From Verrucomicrobiia bacterium (GTDB taxonomy: Bacteria; Verrucomicrobiota; Verrucomicrobiia; Limisphaerales; JADLHS01): a DNA stretch of 64,000 nt. The notes below the pieces were generated by a model. It worked only from the letters and a program-made list of their open reading frames with translations. It was not told the DNA's origin and made no database searches. Shown one piece after another: positions 1-9,153 of the stretch (position 1 is its first letter; each line of letters opens with the position of its first letter). The translations under genes and the position numbers were made by a program. The stretch spans positions 62,001 through 126,000 of the forward strand of contig JAHCLO010000017.1 in assembly GCA_026125285.1 (NCBI GenBank), in the 5' to 3' direction.

Positions 1-1200
1 TCGCTGCTTGCCGGCATCCCGGTCAAGTTCTTCAACGCGTGGCTCTACAGTCTGATCCTGCCGCTGCACCTTGCAGGCTTTTTTGCACGCTACCCGTACG
101 CCGTGATCCTGGGCACGCTGGTGTATTTCCTCGTCACCTGGTTGGTGGAGGCGCGCTACTCGATGAAATGGCTGGAGCGCGAAGGACACGCTTATTTCCG
201 TTCGCGCGTCTGGTCCGGCGTGCTGCTGGCCAATCTGGCCACTTACGTCGTGCTGGGACCGGTTCACTACTTCGCGACCAGCCCAACCCATAACATCCGC
301 GAGTTCACGGCGGATACCCGTTGGGCCAGCCAGCCGCCGGTGCAACTCCTCTACCTCGACACCGAAACCAAGCATCTGAAGTCCATTTTCTCCGATGGCT
401 CAAACCCGCAAACGATTGTTCCATTGCCCATGATGGATTACCTGGTTTCGGCTGACTTGAACTTGTGCCTGTTCCGCAGCCAGGACGGCTCTCTCCATTT
501 CTATCGTCGCGACACAGGCGAGGAACGAAAGGTGTGGGAAACGAGTGAACCGTTTGTCATGAGCCAGGTGACATTCAGTCCGTCCGGCAGATTCGTGGCT
601 TGGCTCAGTGAATCTGCCCAACTTCTCGAGATTGCCGATCTTGAATCGTCAAACCGCTGGCAGGCATTGGTCGCCGTCACGCAGCACAAAGCCGACTTGG
701 CTTGGTCCCGGGAGGAATCGAAATTCGTCGTAACCACGGAGCAGACGCGCAAGTTGATGCAAGTGATGCCGGGAAGCGGGTTGCGGGAATTGGACACTGC
801 CACCGACGATTGGCCAGCCTTGTTACCAACTTACGGCCGAGTAAACTGGGAAACTCTCAGCAGAAACAAGGATGGATCGGGAGTGAACTACCATACCCAC
901 GTTCACGGAGATCTGAAGGCGTGGACTTCTCTCAGATACGGAAGTTCTCTGCGCGTTTATCGCACCTCCGAACCTAAAACCAGAACCGTGTCGCTGGCGG
1001 TCAATCCTGGCATGTTTCACCTCGCCCATCACGCCTTTCGATTCACCCACCCTTCCTTCCTGGCCGATGGCCGGGAATGTCTCTTTGAAACACCGACCGA
1101 TATATATCTCCTGGAGCTTGAAAGCAAACGCGTCGGACGGGTGGCACACGGACACAGCTTCATCCAACTCACCCCGCGCTACGCGAAGCTTCCGCAATGA
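1..1200 (+). CDS. Membrane protein with C-terminal beta-propeller-like region (5' partial)
   Basis: The reading frame is open from the first base of the window, so the true start lies upstream; the GTG at 103 is only an internal codon. The visible N-terminal part has three hydrophobic stretches (about residues 5-30, 33-48 and 70-90), which indicates an integral membrane domain. The remaining ~290 residues are soluble and have the look of a WD40/TolB-like propeller, with short strands and phrases such as FSDGSNPQ and FSPSGRFVAWLS. I do not recognise the family. A role in displaying or sensing something at the envelope is only a guess. The next gene starts about 320 bases downstream, so no operon link is evident. 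Confidence 0.7.
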   Translation, partial: SLLAGIPVKFFNAWLYSLILPLHLAGFFARYPYAVILGTLVYFLVTWLVEARYSMKWLEREGHAYFRSRVWSGVLLANLATYVVLGPVHYFATSPTHNIREFTADTRWASQPPVQLLYLDTETKHLKSIFSDGSNPQTIVPLPMMDYLVSADLNLCLFRSQDGSLHFYRRDTGEERKVWETSEPFVMSQVTFSPSGRFVAWLSESAQLLEIADLESSNRWQALVAVTQHKADLAWSREESKFVVTTEQTRKLMQVMPGSGLRELDTATDDWPALLPTYGRVNWETLSRNKDGSGVNYHTHVHGDLKAWTSLRYGSSLRVYRTSEPKTRTVSLAVNPGMFHLAHHAFRFTHPSFLADGRECLFETPTDIYLLELESKRVGRVAHGHSFIQLTPRYAKLPQ

Positions 1201-1505
1201 GTCCTTTGGGGAGAGCGCGGCTTTCTTGACTTTGGTCAACCCGCCTTGCCGTCGGGTGAGGCATTTATTCGCACGAACATCGGGGCGGAGACGCCCGACC
1301 GGCTGCACTCAGAAGGCGGGTTACTGCAAAGAGAACCATCCGGTGTTCCGGCGATGCGGTTTTTTCCTTTCTCGCACCGCCGCGGTTCTCTTTGCACCTC
1401 ATCCTGGACTGCGACCGAACTGCTGAGTCGGTACATCCCTCCGAAACATCAACTGGAGATTCGGCGGAATCCGCTATTGAGCGCGTGCGGTAAAACCGGC
1501 ACTGT
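1201..1505. other. Intergenic region with a 12-bp inverted repeat
   Basis: No credible gene is seen in this stretch. It contains a perfect 12-bp inverted repeat, gcaaagagaacc at 1326-1337 and ggttctctttgc at 1384-1395, separated by 46 bases. The loop includes a T-rich run (ggttttttcctttctc). It could fold into a hairpin in the transcript of either neighbour, but there is no U-run directly after the second arm, so a classical terminator is not supported. Confidence 0.4.
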
Positions 1506-1520
1506 TTGCTGATTCATTCC

Positions 1521-2528
1521 ATGAGTCGAATGCGATGCCGCCTCAACTTTTGGCCGATGATAGTGGTCGCGGCCAAGAGCGTGCGCCCCTTGGCGGTGCT
1601 CCTCCTTGGTATGCTCCTGGTCGGTTGTACCACCCTGCCGCCCACCCAATCAGTCTCCGCCGAAACCTCGGGCCCCGTCATGCGGGCAGTCATGGAGCGC
1701 AAGAATCGAATCGTTTCCCTGCCATCGTCCGCCTCGAATCGCGTGCGCCCCGCCCTGTTGCTGCTGCATGGCGCTACCGACGACCCTTCGGAAATGATGG
1801 CGATTGTTCAGCAGTGGCACGCAACGTACGACGTGTTTCTGTACTCCTATAACTACCACGAACGGGTGGGGAAACTGGCCGCGGACCTGGTGACGGAGAT
1901 TCACCGGCTGCAAGCGGACGGTCGGCTGGCCGGCGAACTCACGGTGGTCACTTATTCGTATTCCGCGATCATCTTCCGTCAGGCGGTGATCCAGGCGGAA
2001 TCCCGAGCGACCTTTGCGGACGCCAGGTTGATCCAACTGGTACCGACAGCAGGCGGGTCGCGCCGGGCGCTGGGGATGGGCATACCCTTCATCGGCACCC
2101 TGGCGGGGCTGGCCTCGAAACCCAGCGCGGCGCAGAATCCGTTTGGCCGGTTTGCGCGGTCCATTTGGGAAGGTGGCGGCAACCGCAAATTCTATGAGGT
2201 GATCCCGCCCGCCCGCATGTATTCGGTGCGGGTGGAGGGTGATTCCCATTCACTGGCCGGACTCAAGTTCGCAACGATTCAAAGGCGCTATTGGAACGGC
2301 ATTGGCCGGAACGTGGTGACGATCCCGAAATCCACCGGGGTGACCCACGAGTATTTTCCCACGCACCCGGTTGCGTTGTCGTACCTGCGGGAGATCATGG
2401 AATCGTTGCCCGTCGAGGAAGGCGTCGCCACGCGCGAGACGGACCGAGACCATTCGCAGGCGTCCACTCTGTCGCGAGCCAATCGCGAATTGGCGGCTCA
2501 GGTCAACAGCGCCGAAGCCCCACGCTGA
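1521..2528 (+). CDS. Lipoprotein with alpha/beta-hydrolase-like fold
   Basis: I start the gene at the ATG at 1521; a TTG lies 15 bases upstream. The N-terminus is a long signal peptide ending in the lipobox LLVGC, which predicts a lipid-anchored envelope protein. Residues around 70-80 read LLLLHGATDD, the oxyanion-loop region typical of alpha/beta hydrolases. The expected nucleophile elbow is TYSYSAI, in which Ser takes the nucleophile position but the usual flanking glycines are missing. A possible catalytic His is in GDSHSLAG. The C-terminus is polar and probably flexible. It could be a lipase/esterase or a non-catalytic relative; substrate unknown. Confidence 0.65.
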   Translation: MSRMRCRLNFWPMIVVAAKSVRPLAVLLLGMLLVGCTTLPPTQSVSAETSGPVMRAVMERKNRIVSLPSSASNRVRPALLLLHGATDDPSEMMAIVQQWHATYDVFLYSYNYHERVGKLAADLVTEIHRLQADGRLAGELTVVTYSYSAIIFRQAVIQAESRATFADARLIQLVPTAGGSRRALGMGIPFIGTLAGLASKPSAAQNPFGRFARSIWEGGGNRKFYEVIPPARMYSVRVEGDSHSLAGLKFATIQRRYWNGIGRNVVTIPKSTGVTHEYFPTHPVALSYLREIMESLPVEEGVATRETDRDHSQASTLSRANRELAAQVNSAEAPR

Positions 2529-2595
2529 GTTTCCCGCTTGCCGAGGGTCTGCAATCGGGCCATCGGGTTGCCGCGGTAGCGACCCAGAGTTCGAA

Positions 2596-3171
2596 TCAGG
2601 ATTTCGCTTTCAACAGGAAGATTGCATCCTGCGCGTCTTTCTGAACCGCGGAGTGGGGATGGCTCAATAACGGTTCGATCTTGGGAATCAGGTCCTTGTT
2701 GCCGAGCACGGCCAGCGTCCGACAGGCATCCCGGATGACATTCGGCGTGGGATTCTGGAGCAACGGGAGGATTTCCGGGATGACACTGGCCGCTTTAAGC
2801 CCGCGCAAGGCTTTCAGGCCGTCAATGATTTCGGCGGGGGTGGAACCTTGCAACAGTGCGCAGATGGCCTTGAGGTCCGCCGCGTCCACTTCGGCGTGCA
2901 GAATGCCCAGCACGCGGGCGGCCTTGCGCCGGACTTCGGGACGCGAATCCGTCAACAGCGCTTTGATCCTGGGAATACCCTTGGTACTGGTGGGGTATTC
3001 CTTCTCCAACTTTTGCAGAGCGGCGGTGACGACCGAGGCCTTGGGCGAATCGAGGTCCGCAATCCATTGCTCCTCCGTCTTGCCTTTTGCGGCGTGTAAC
3101 GAGAGGGTGGTGAGCGCATAAGCCCCCAGGGCGAGGGCGAGGAAGAAGCTTCGCGAGTTGATCTGTTTCAT
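2596..3171 (-). CDS. Secreted HEAT-repeat protein
   Basis: The protein of 191 residues has a cleavable signal peptide (MKQINSRSFFLALALGAYAL, cleavage near LHAAKG). The rest is made of about five alpha-helical HEAT-like repeats with the pattern P-x-I-x-x-L-L-x-D/N-x-x-P-x-V-R, for example IKALLTDSRPEVRRKAARVL and LLQNPTPNVIRDACRTLAVL. Such repeats form solenoids that bind other proteins. No catalytic motif is present. It is transcribed away from the lipid/polyketide operon that follows and has no clear partner. Confidence 0.75.
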   Translation of the reverse strand: MKQINSRSFFLALALGAYALTTLSLHAAKGKTEEQWIADLDSPKASVVTAALQKLEKEYPTSTKGIPRIKALLTDSRPEVRRKAARVLGILHAEVDAADLKAICALLQGSTPAEIIDGLKALRGLKAASVIPEILPLLQNPTPNVIRDACRTLAVLGNKDLIPKIEPLLSHPHSAVQKDAQDAIFLLKAKS

Positions 3172-3395
3172 GGTCTAATTGGCAATGTCACCGGCTGCCG
3201 CCGTTGGAGCCCACCAGGGCGAGGTTGTCCCCTGTTTGCCCGAAAAGTCCGGCCTCGTTTCCAACGCCAGCCTGTGACGGCAGGCTAACGGGAGGCGCGG
3301 GCTTGTCAATGGCTACCACGGACTTTGGTTTCATCGCGCCTATGAGGGAATCCTTGCAGTGCAGCGATGGGTTCCGGGATACTTCAGCCGCAAGC

Positions 3396-4412
3396 ATGAC
3401 CACGCCTGAATCGAAAACCGCTCACTGGTCCGGCAGCGGACGGCTGCGCGGCGGGCGTTGGGGCATCTGGTTCTTCATTACCGCGCTGCGGGTGTTGGGT
3501 CTCCGCCTCACCTACGCCCTGACGGTTCCAGTGGCTGCTTACTTCAGTTTCGTATCGCCGGATGTGCCCGCTGCCATGGCTTATCATCGGCGCATCTATG
3601 GTCCTTTGCCGCGGTGGCGCCGGCGCTGGCTGGTGTTCCGGCATTTTCTCTCGTTTGGCCGGGCGCTGGTGGATCGCACCGCCATTCTCGCGGGCCAGAC
3701 GCGCGGGTTTACGTTCTCTTTTGAAGGTGAACATCACGTGCGCCAGGCCGTAGCCGAAGGGCGGGGCGTGCTGTTACTCACGGCGCACGTGGGGAACTGG
3801 GAGGCCGCCGGCCAGTTACTCGCGCGGCTGGACGTTCCGATCAACGTGACCGGGTTCGACAAGGAGACCCCCGCCATTCGCGCCCTGCTGAATCAGTCTT
3901 CCCAAGCGCGCTTCAAGCTGATTCCGCTGACCGGTTCGCCCACGGATGCGATTCAACTGGTGGCCGCCATGCGCCGGGGCGAGGTTGTGGCGATGTTGGG
4001 TGACCGCGCCTACGGCAGTCCGTCGGCCCGCGTGCCGTTTCTAGGAGGCACGGCAGCGTTTCCCATCGGGGCGTACGTGCTGGCCGCCATTGCGGGAGCG
4101 CCGCTGGTCACGGTGTTCAACTTGTGCGAGCCAGGCGGGCACTATCGTTTCTTTGGCTCTCCACCGCAGCGCCACGAAATGCCCCCGCACCATCTGCGGG
4201 ATGATTACCTGCGGGATTGCGCCGCGCGTTTTGCCCGCGAACTGGAAAGCATCGTAAAACGGGACCCGCTGCAATGGTACAATTTCTATCCCTTCTGGGA
4301 GCCGGAAGATTTTTCGCCAATAGCTCAGAATGAACCGGCGCGCAAATCCTCCAAGGCGGCGCCAAACAGAGCCCGCTTGGCACCTTCCCGGGAGCTATCC
4401 ACGAAGCTCTGA
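3396..4412 (+). CDS. LpxL/HtrB-like lysophospholipid acyltransferase
   Basis: I choose the ATG at 3396 because the family begins shortly before the hydrophobic helix GIWFFITALRVLGLRLTYAL; upstream in-frame ATGs (e.g. 3342) give an uncharacteristic extension. The family's H-x4-D/E acyltransferase motif appears as HVGNWE near residue 131, followed by LGDRAYG and a conserved substrate-pocket region. These enzymes transfer acyl chains onto lipid A or other membrane glycolipids at the inner membrane. The next gene starts 3 bases after the stop, so this is the first gene of the coupled biosynthetic operon. In aryl-polyene clusters a relative of this type attaches the polyene chain to its lipid or sugar anchor; that role is inferred here. 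Confidence 0.8.
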   Translation: MTTPESKTAHWSGSGRLRGGRWGIWFFITALRVLGLRLTYALTVPVAAYFSFVSPDVPAAMAYHRRIYGPLPRWRRRWLVFRHFLSFGRALVDRTAILAGQTRGFTFSFEGEHHVRQAVAEGRGVLLLTAHVGNWEAAGQLLARLDVPINVTGFDKETPAIRALLNQSSQARFKLIPLTGSPTDAIQLVAAMRRGEVVAMLGDRAYGSPSARVPFLGGTAAFPIGAYVLAAIAGAPLVTVFNLCEPGGHYRFFGSPPQRHEMPPHHLRDDYLRDCAARFARELESIVKRDPLQWYNFYPFWEPEDFSPIAQNEPARKSSKAAPNRARLAPSRELSTKL

Positions 4413-4415
4413 AAC

Positions 4416-4826
4416 ATGGCCGACTCCCTCGAACCCCTCCTGCCGCATCTTCCGCCGATGCGCTGGATTGACGCGTTGACGGATTGCACGGAAACCACCG
4501 CCCGGGCGACAGCGCATTTTGGAAAGGATCATTTTGCCGTGGCCGAAGGAGAAGTGTCCGAGACGGCGCTCGTGGAGTGCGTCGCTCAAACTGTCGCGGC
4601 CGCCCTGGGGCATCGAGCGCGAGCCAGTGGCAAGTCCGGCCAGTCCAACCACGGCGTCCTCGCGGCGGTGTCGGGTTTTCGGATTCAAGCGCGACCGCCG
4701 CTCGATCAGACGGTCGAGATCGAAGTGCGCGAACTCAAACGGTTTGGGCCCATGCTGCTCGTGGCCGGCACGGTCTCCTGTGAGGGACGGGTGATCGCCA
4801 CCGGTGAGTTGTCCTTGTATGCGTGA
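4416..4826 (+). CDS. Hotdog-fold 3-hydroxyacyl-ACP dehydratase (ApeP-like)
   Basis: This 136-residue protein has the single-hotdog layout of FabZ/ApeP dehydratases. It opens with LLPHLPPMRWIDAL, the family's N-terminal signature. The helix VECVAQTVAAALGHRA follows, where family members carry E-x-x-A-Q. It would remove water from a 3-hydroxyacyl-ACP to make a conjugated double bond. It sits 3 bases after the acyltransferase gene, and its stop overlaps the ketosynthase start by 8 bases, which indicates translational coupling. A second, FabZ-like hotdog gene occurs at 11489, so the cluster has the pair of dehydratases usual for aryl-polyene loci. Confidence 0.78.
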   Translation: MADSLEPLLPHLPPMRWIDALTDCTETTARATAHFGKDHFAVAEGEVSETALVECVAQTVAAALGHRARASGKSGQSNHGVLAAVSGFRIQARPPLDQTVEIEVRELKRFGPMLLVAGTVSCEGRVIATGELSLYA

Positions 4827-5997
4827 GTCGGTCGCCCCCAATTCACCCGCCGTCGCCATTGCCGGTTGCGGAGTCACGTCAGCGGTGGGGCGCGGGGTTG
4901 CCTCTCTGCGCACGGCCATGCGCACCAACCAGAGCGGATTGCGAGCGTGTGAACGATTCAACGGTCCCTTGTTTCAATCCAATATCGTGGGCGCGGCGCC
5001 GTTGGCTGGCGTTGGTGGGGACTTGGATGATCCCGCCCATCAACTCGCCACCGAAGCCCTGCGAGAGGCGCGCGAGCAGGCGCACGAGGTGCTGGCTGCA
5101 ATTCCCGAAACCCGCGTCGGCCTGGTGCTCTCCACCACCAAAGCCAACATTGAAGCCCTCGAAAGGTTGGCCGACGGACGACCGTGTTCGACTGCGGCGC
5201 AACGGCATTTACAGTCGAATCCTCTGGCGGCGGATCTCGCAGCGGCCAACGGCGCCAGCGGCCCGGTGCAATGCGTGTCCGTCGCGTGCGTGTCCGGTTT
5301 GGTCGCGCTGCAACAGGGCGCGAAGTTGATCCAGCGCGGCGTGGCGGACGCCGTGCTCGTGGTGGGCGTGGATCATTTGTCCGCTTTCGTCGTGGCCGGA
5401 TTCACCGCCTTGAAGGCAATTGACACGGTGGGTTGCCGTCCGTTCGACCGGGATCGCGGCGGGTTGAGCCCGGGCGAAGCCGGCGCCGCCCTGGTGCTGG
5501 CGCGTGCTGATCTCGCACCGTTATCTGCAATCCGCTTGCTCGGTTGGGGCAACAGCAATGACGCGAATCACCTTACCGGACCATCGCGTGACGGATCGGG
5601 TCTGGCACTGGCCATCCGGCGGGCGTTGGATTCGGCGCAATTGCCGCCAAGCGGGATTGACTACGTGAACGCGCACGGCACGGGCACGCCTTACAATGAT
5701 GCCATGGAATCCCTCGCCCTGCGCGCGGTGTTCGGGGAACATTGCCCGCCCGTCAGTGGCGCGAAAGGGATGCTGGGCCACACGCTCGGTGCGGCTGGGC
5801 TCATCGAAACCATCTTGTGTGTCCTCGCGCTGGAGGATCGCTGGCTGCCCGGCACGCCACGATTGGTTTTTCCGGCGGAGGGCGCCCCAGCCAGCCTGCT
5901 GATCGAACCACGCTCCGCAGCCCGGCTGGATCGCGTGTTGAAACTCAACACCGGTTTCGGCGGCGTGAACGGCGCTCTGATTCTGGGCCATGAATAG
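4819..5997 (+). CDS. Beta-ketoacyl-ACP synthase (FabF-like)
   Basis: The start is set at ATG 4819, overlapping the previous stop; a GTG at 4804 is possible. The protein of about 392 residues carries the full Cys-His-His condensing triad: Cys in VACVSG, His in NAHGTGTPYND, and His in GAKGMLGHTLGAAG. The C-terminal glycine-rich NTGFGGVNGA is also intact. It should catalyse decarboxylative Claisen condensation of malonyl-ACP with a growing chain. It is one of two complete ketosynthase domains in the operon and probably performs chain elongation. Its stop overlaps the next gene by 8 bases. Confidence 0.88.
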   Translation: MRESVAPNSPAVAIAGCGVTSAVGRGVASLRTAMRTNQSGLRACERFNGPLFQSNIVGAAPLAGVGGDLDDPAHQLATEALREAREQAHEVLAAIPETRVGLVLSTTKANIEALERLADGRPCSTAAQRHLQSNPLAADLAAANGASGPVQCVSVACVSGLVALQQGAKLIQRGVADAVLVVGVDHLSAFVVAGFTALKAIDTVGCRPFDRDRGGLSPGEAGAALVLARADLAPLSAIRLLGWGNSNDANHLTGPSRDGSGLALAIRRALDSAQLPPSGIDYVNAHGTGTPYNDAMESLALRAVFGEHCPPVSGAKGMLGHTLGAAGLIETILCVLALEDRWLPGTPRLVFPAEGAPASLLIEPRSAARLDRVLKLNTGFGGVNGALILGHE

Positions 5998-6565
5998 TCT
6001 GTTCATCACTGCTGCCAGTTTGGTGAGCGAAGCCGACGTGCGCGCGGCACGCCTGGGCTCGCGATTCGGCCGGTTGGACCTCGCCAGCCAACTCGCGCTC
6101 CTGGCGGTGGAGAAACTGGCGGCGGATTTCGACGGATTGGGACGGGAACGTGTTGGCATCTGCCTTACGGCGGCTGCGGGTTCCCTCTCCACGGATGCCG
6201 CATACTGGAATGGCCGCGCCGGGGTTGGCGGCCCAAGTCCGACGTTGTTTGCCTACACACTGCCCAGCGCGGCCATTGGTGAAATCGCAATCCGCCACCG
6301 ATTGATGGGACCGAATCTCTGCTTTGTGGGGCACGAAAGCGATGCCCTCAGTGAGGCGGCGCACTTGATTCTGCGCGGCGAAGCGGCGGCGTGTCTCGCG
6401 GTCTTCTGTCACGTCGTCACCCCGGCATTGGCGGCCATGATCCAGTGGTCTCCGGCGGCGCGGGCGGGCGCGTTGCTGCTTCAACGACTCGACACCGGAC
6501 TGCATCGCTGGCGGGAAAATGACCGTGACATCGCTGCGATGTGTTCGCTACTTTCCGCCCGGTAA
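5990..6565 (+). CDS. Truncated ketosynthase-like protein (chain-length-factor type)
   Basis: At 191 residues this is about half a ketosynthase. It matches the N-terminal half of the thiolase fold (LTAAAGSLSTDAAYW, TLPSAAIGEIAIRHRLMGPN, SEAAHLILRGEAAACL). The usual active-site Cys is absent: the equivalent stretch reads FVGHESDALSEA. Short ketosynthase-N-terminal-like proteins of this kind are a recurrent component of aryl-polyene and flexirubin clusters, where they are thought to act as non-catalytic partners of ketosynthases. It overlaps the upstream ketosynthase by 8 bases and lies 20 bases before the acyl carrier protein. Confidence 0.72.
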   Translation: MNSLFITAASLVSEADVRAARLGSRFGRLDLASQLALLAVEKLAADFDGLGRERVGICLTAAAGSLSTDAAYWNGRAGVGGPSPTLFAYTLPSAAIGEIAIRHRLMGPNLCFVGHESDALSEAAHLILRGEAAACLAVFCHVVTPALAAMIQWSPAARAGALLLQRLDTGLHRWRENDRDIAAMCSLLSAR

Positions 6566-6585
6566 CTTGAACAGCGAAACCAACC

Positions 6586-6846
6586 ATGGACGCGTTAGCC
6601 AACGAACTGAAAGCGAAGATCGTCGAGTCCCTCAAACTGCAGGATGTGAATCCCGATCAAATTGACGACAACGCTCCGTTGTTTGGCGCCGGCCTGGATC
6701 TGGATTCGATTGATGCGCTGGAACTGGTGGTGATGCTGGAAAAACACTACGGCATCGTGATCAAGGACATTGAGGAAGGCCGTCCCGCGTTTCAGTCGGT
6801 GCGCGCTTTGGCGGAGTTTGTGAGAGCCAGGCGTCCCTCCCAGTGA
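6586..6846 (+). CDS. Acyl carrier protein
   Basis: This 86-residue acidic four-helix protein has the phosphopantetheine attachment motif LDLDSIDALEL, with Ser41 as the modified residue. It carries the growing chain as a thioester for the ketosynthases and dehydratases encoded next to it. Length and motif fit a stand-alone type II carrier. The stop overlaps the next start in a GTGA arrangement. Aryl-polyene clusters commonly have two carriers; only one is visible here. Confidence 0.9.
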   Translation: MDALANELKAKIVESLKLQDVNPDQIDDNAPLFGAGLDLDSIDALELVVMLEKHYGIVIKDIEEGRPAFQSVRALAEFVRARRPSQ

Positions 6847-9035
6847 CCGCCCGATTCCCAGTCATCACCGGCCTCGGCATTGTCGCCGCTCCAGGTTGCC
6901 GCGTGGATGAAGTCTGGGACTCCATCCGCGCGGGTACGAGTGGACTCCAACCCCTGAGCCTCTTCGATTCGCCGCGTTACGGCCAGGTGCCGACCGGCGA
7001 AGTGCGGCACAATCTCATCGCGTTGGGCGCCCCCACGCACGGGTCGCGCAGCGATCAACTGGGCTGGCTGGCCGCGCGCGATGCGCTGCGTTCCGCCGGG
7101 CTGGATTTGTCCGGTGGCACCGAACGGGTTGGCGTGCTGCTCGGCTGTTCGGTCGGCGGCTCATTTGACAGTGAAAGATTCCTCACCACCCTGCTGAAGC
7201 AGGGGAAAATGCGGGCCCGGCCCACGCGCTTTCACGAATGTGTTTCGGTGGTGGACCTGATTGCCGACACCTTCGGCTTGTATGGGCCAAGCATGGCCAT
7301 AGCCACAGCGTGTTCCTCCGGGGCACTGGCCATTGCCACGGCGGCGGAAATGATCCTGGCCGGGGAAGCCGACGTGATGCTGGCCGGCGGCGCGGATTCG
7401 CTTTCGCGGATGACGTGGGCGGGATTCCATTCGCTGCTGCTGGTGGACGATGCGGGCTGTCGGCCGTTTGATCGCCACCGCGCCGGCACCAGCCTGGGCG
7501 AAGGCGCGGGAATCCTCGCGCTTGAAACCGAGGCGTCGGCGCGCCAACGCGGCGCCACAATCCTGGCGCGCTTGAGTGGCTGGGGCTTGAGTTGTGATGC
7601 GCACCACTCCACCGCGCCGCATCCCGAGGGCGCGGGTGCGATCGCCGCCATGCAGGGCGCGTTGCGCCGCGCGGGCCTGACATCAGCCGCCATTGATTAC
7701 ATCAACGCCCACGGCACTGGCACGCGCGACAATGATCTGGCGGAAGCCAAAGCCTTGAAGAGCGTGTTCGGCGACCGCGTTCCGCCGTTTTCCAGCACGA
7801 AAGGTTTTTTTGGCCATGCGCTGGCGGCGAGTGGCGCGCTGGAGGCGGTGTTGTGTGTCGAAGCTTTGCGCCGACAGGAGATGCCGCCCAATCCTGGATT
7901 CACGGTGCTGGACCCTGCCATCGGCCTGACACCGCTCCCGTTGCTGCAATCCGCGTCGCTCGCGCATGTGATGAGCAACTCATTCGGCTTCGGCGGCAAC
8001 AATGCCGTGCTGATCTTTTCCAAACCTGAATCCGAAGCAGTTCCCCGGTTGGCGCATCCCGCGCCCGGCGCCATCACCGGGCTGGGCGTGATCGGTCCCG
8101 GCGCAACGTGCGTTCGTGACATTGAACCGCCCCTGCCGCCCGGCTCGGTGACGGTCCACAGTTGCGGCGCGCTGGCGGATGCTGCGCTACTCAGTTCCAA
8201 CCAGCGCCGCCGGTTGAGCCGGTTGATTCAAATGGCGCTCATCACTGCGCGACGCAGCCACACGCCCGACCCCGCACAACGGCTGGCGGTGGCCATCGGC
8301 ACGGGTTTGGGCTTCCTCGAAGACGCCGCGGCGTTCCTGGAGAACCTGATTTCCAAAGACGAACGCGAACCCATGCCGGCGCGCTTTCCCAACTCCGTCC
8401 ACAACGCCGCCGCCGCCCAAGTGGCCATTGACCTCGGTGCGCGCGCGATGAACTCCGCGCCCACCAATGGTGAGATATCCTTCGAAAGCGCGCTGTGGCA
8501 GGGAATGTGTCAACTGGCAACCGGCGAAGCCGACGGGGCGCTCGTGGGCGCCGTGGATGAGTTGAACAAGTATCCGTTGAGCATCGGTCAGCGCTGGGGA
8601 TTCTGGACTGACCGGACCGGACCCGGCGAAGGGGCAATGGTCGCCAGCCTGACGCGGGAGGAAACCGCGACCACCCCACTGGCCCGCGTGACAGCGGTGC
8701 GTCTGGGGCGTTATCGCCGTCCGTTCGACGCGGTGCGCGAGGCCGAATGGATCGCGTCCGCGGTGAACCTGGCGGCCGTGGACGTGGTGTTGAGCGGCGC
8801 GGGGAGCGTGCCTGCCTTGGATGCCCACTACCACGCGGTGGTGACGGCCTTGGGCGACCTCACTGGCCGGGCTTTGGAACATCAAACCTACAAGCAACTC
8901 TGTGGCGAGTTTCACGCCGCCTCGGCGTTCGGTTTCTCCGTGGCCGTGGAACGGGTGCGGCAAACCGGGCGGGGGGTGTTGCTCTACACGTTGTCGCTGC
9001 GCGGCGCCAAGGCGTTATGTTGTGTCCAGCCTTGA
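6843..9035 (+). CDS. Fused ketosynthase-chain length factor protein
   Basis: The GTG start at 6843 overlaps the carrier-protein stop. Residues 1-~400 form a complete ketosynthase with active-site Cys in IATACSSGAL, His in NAHGTGTRDND and His in STKGFFGHALAASG. Residues ~410-730 form a second, divergent thiolase-fold domain starting at ITGLGVIGPG. Its equivalent active-site stretch reads SAPTNGEISFESALWQG, with no Cys, so it is probably catalytically dead, like the chain-length factors of type II polyketide systems. KS and CLF are normally separate subunits that heterodimerise. Here they are one polypeptide, which would fix their 1:1 pairing. Confidence 0.85.
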   Translation: MTARFPVITGLGIVAAPGCRVDEVWDSIRAGTSGLQPLSLFDSPRYGQVPTGEVRHNLIALGAPTHGSRSDQLGWLAARDALRSAGLDLSGGTERVGVLLGCSVGGSFDSERFLTTLLKQGKMRARPTRFHECVSVVDLIADTFGLYGPSMAIATACSSGALAIATAAEMILAGEADVMLAGGADSLSRMTWAGFHSLLLVDDAGCRPFDRHRAGTSLGEGAGILALETEASARQRGATILARLSGWGLSCDAHHSTAPHPEGAGAIAAMQGALRRAGLTSAAIDYINAHGTGTRDNDLAEAKALKSVFGDRVPPFSSTKGFFGHALAASGALEAVLCVEALRRQEMPPNPGFTVLDPAIGLTPLPLLQSASLAHVMSNSFGFGGNNAVLIFSKPESEAVPRLAHPAPGAITGLGVIGPGATCVRDIEPPLPPGSVTVHSCGALADAALLSSNQRRRLSRLIQMALITARRSHTPDPAQRLAVAIGTGLGFLEDAAAFLENLISKDEREPMPARFPNSVHNAAAAQVAIDLGARAMNSAPTNGEISFESALWQGMCQLATGEADGALVGAVDELNKYPLSIGQRWGFWTDRTGPGEGAMVASLTREETATTPLARVTAVRLGRYRRPFDAVREAEWIASAVNLAAVDVVLSGAGSVPALDAHYHAVVTALGDLTGRALEHQTYKQLCGEFHAASAFGFSVAVERVRQTGRGVLLYTLSLRGAKALCCVQP

Positions 9036-9059
9036 AGCCGGGTGTCAGCCCGCGCTCGC

Positions 9060-9153
9060 GCGAGTCCATGAGCGAAACATCCAACATCGAATGTCGGCGG
9101 GCTGCTGTGCTGCGGACTTCCTTGGATTTTGGGTTTTGGATTCTGGGTACTTG
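9060..9153 (+). repeat. Interspersed-repeat-like leader between coupled genes
   Basis: The 118-base gap between the ketosynthase fusion and the deacetylase breaks an otherwise overlapping operon. It contains gagcgaaacatccaacatcg and a run of near-repeats built on tggattttgggttttggatt. Such low-complexity tracts look like intergenic repeat debris rather than regulatory sequence. Assignment as a repeat is based on appearance and recollection of similar tracts in environmental genomes. Confidence 0.3.

Noticed and set aside
1326..1395. Inverted repeat as a terminator for the first gene
   Set aside because: The loop is 46 bases and no T-run follows the second arm.
8902..9153. Extended N-terminus of the deacetylase overlapping the ketosynthase fusion
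   Set aside because: The extra 84 residues read through the end of another gene and through repeat-like sequence; the membrane anchor begins only after the ATG at 9154.
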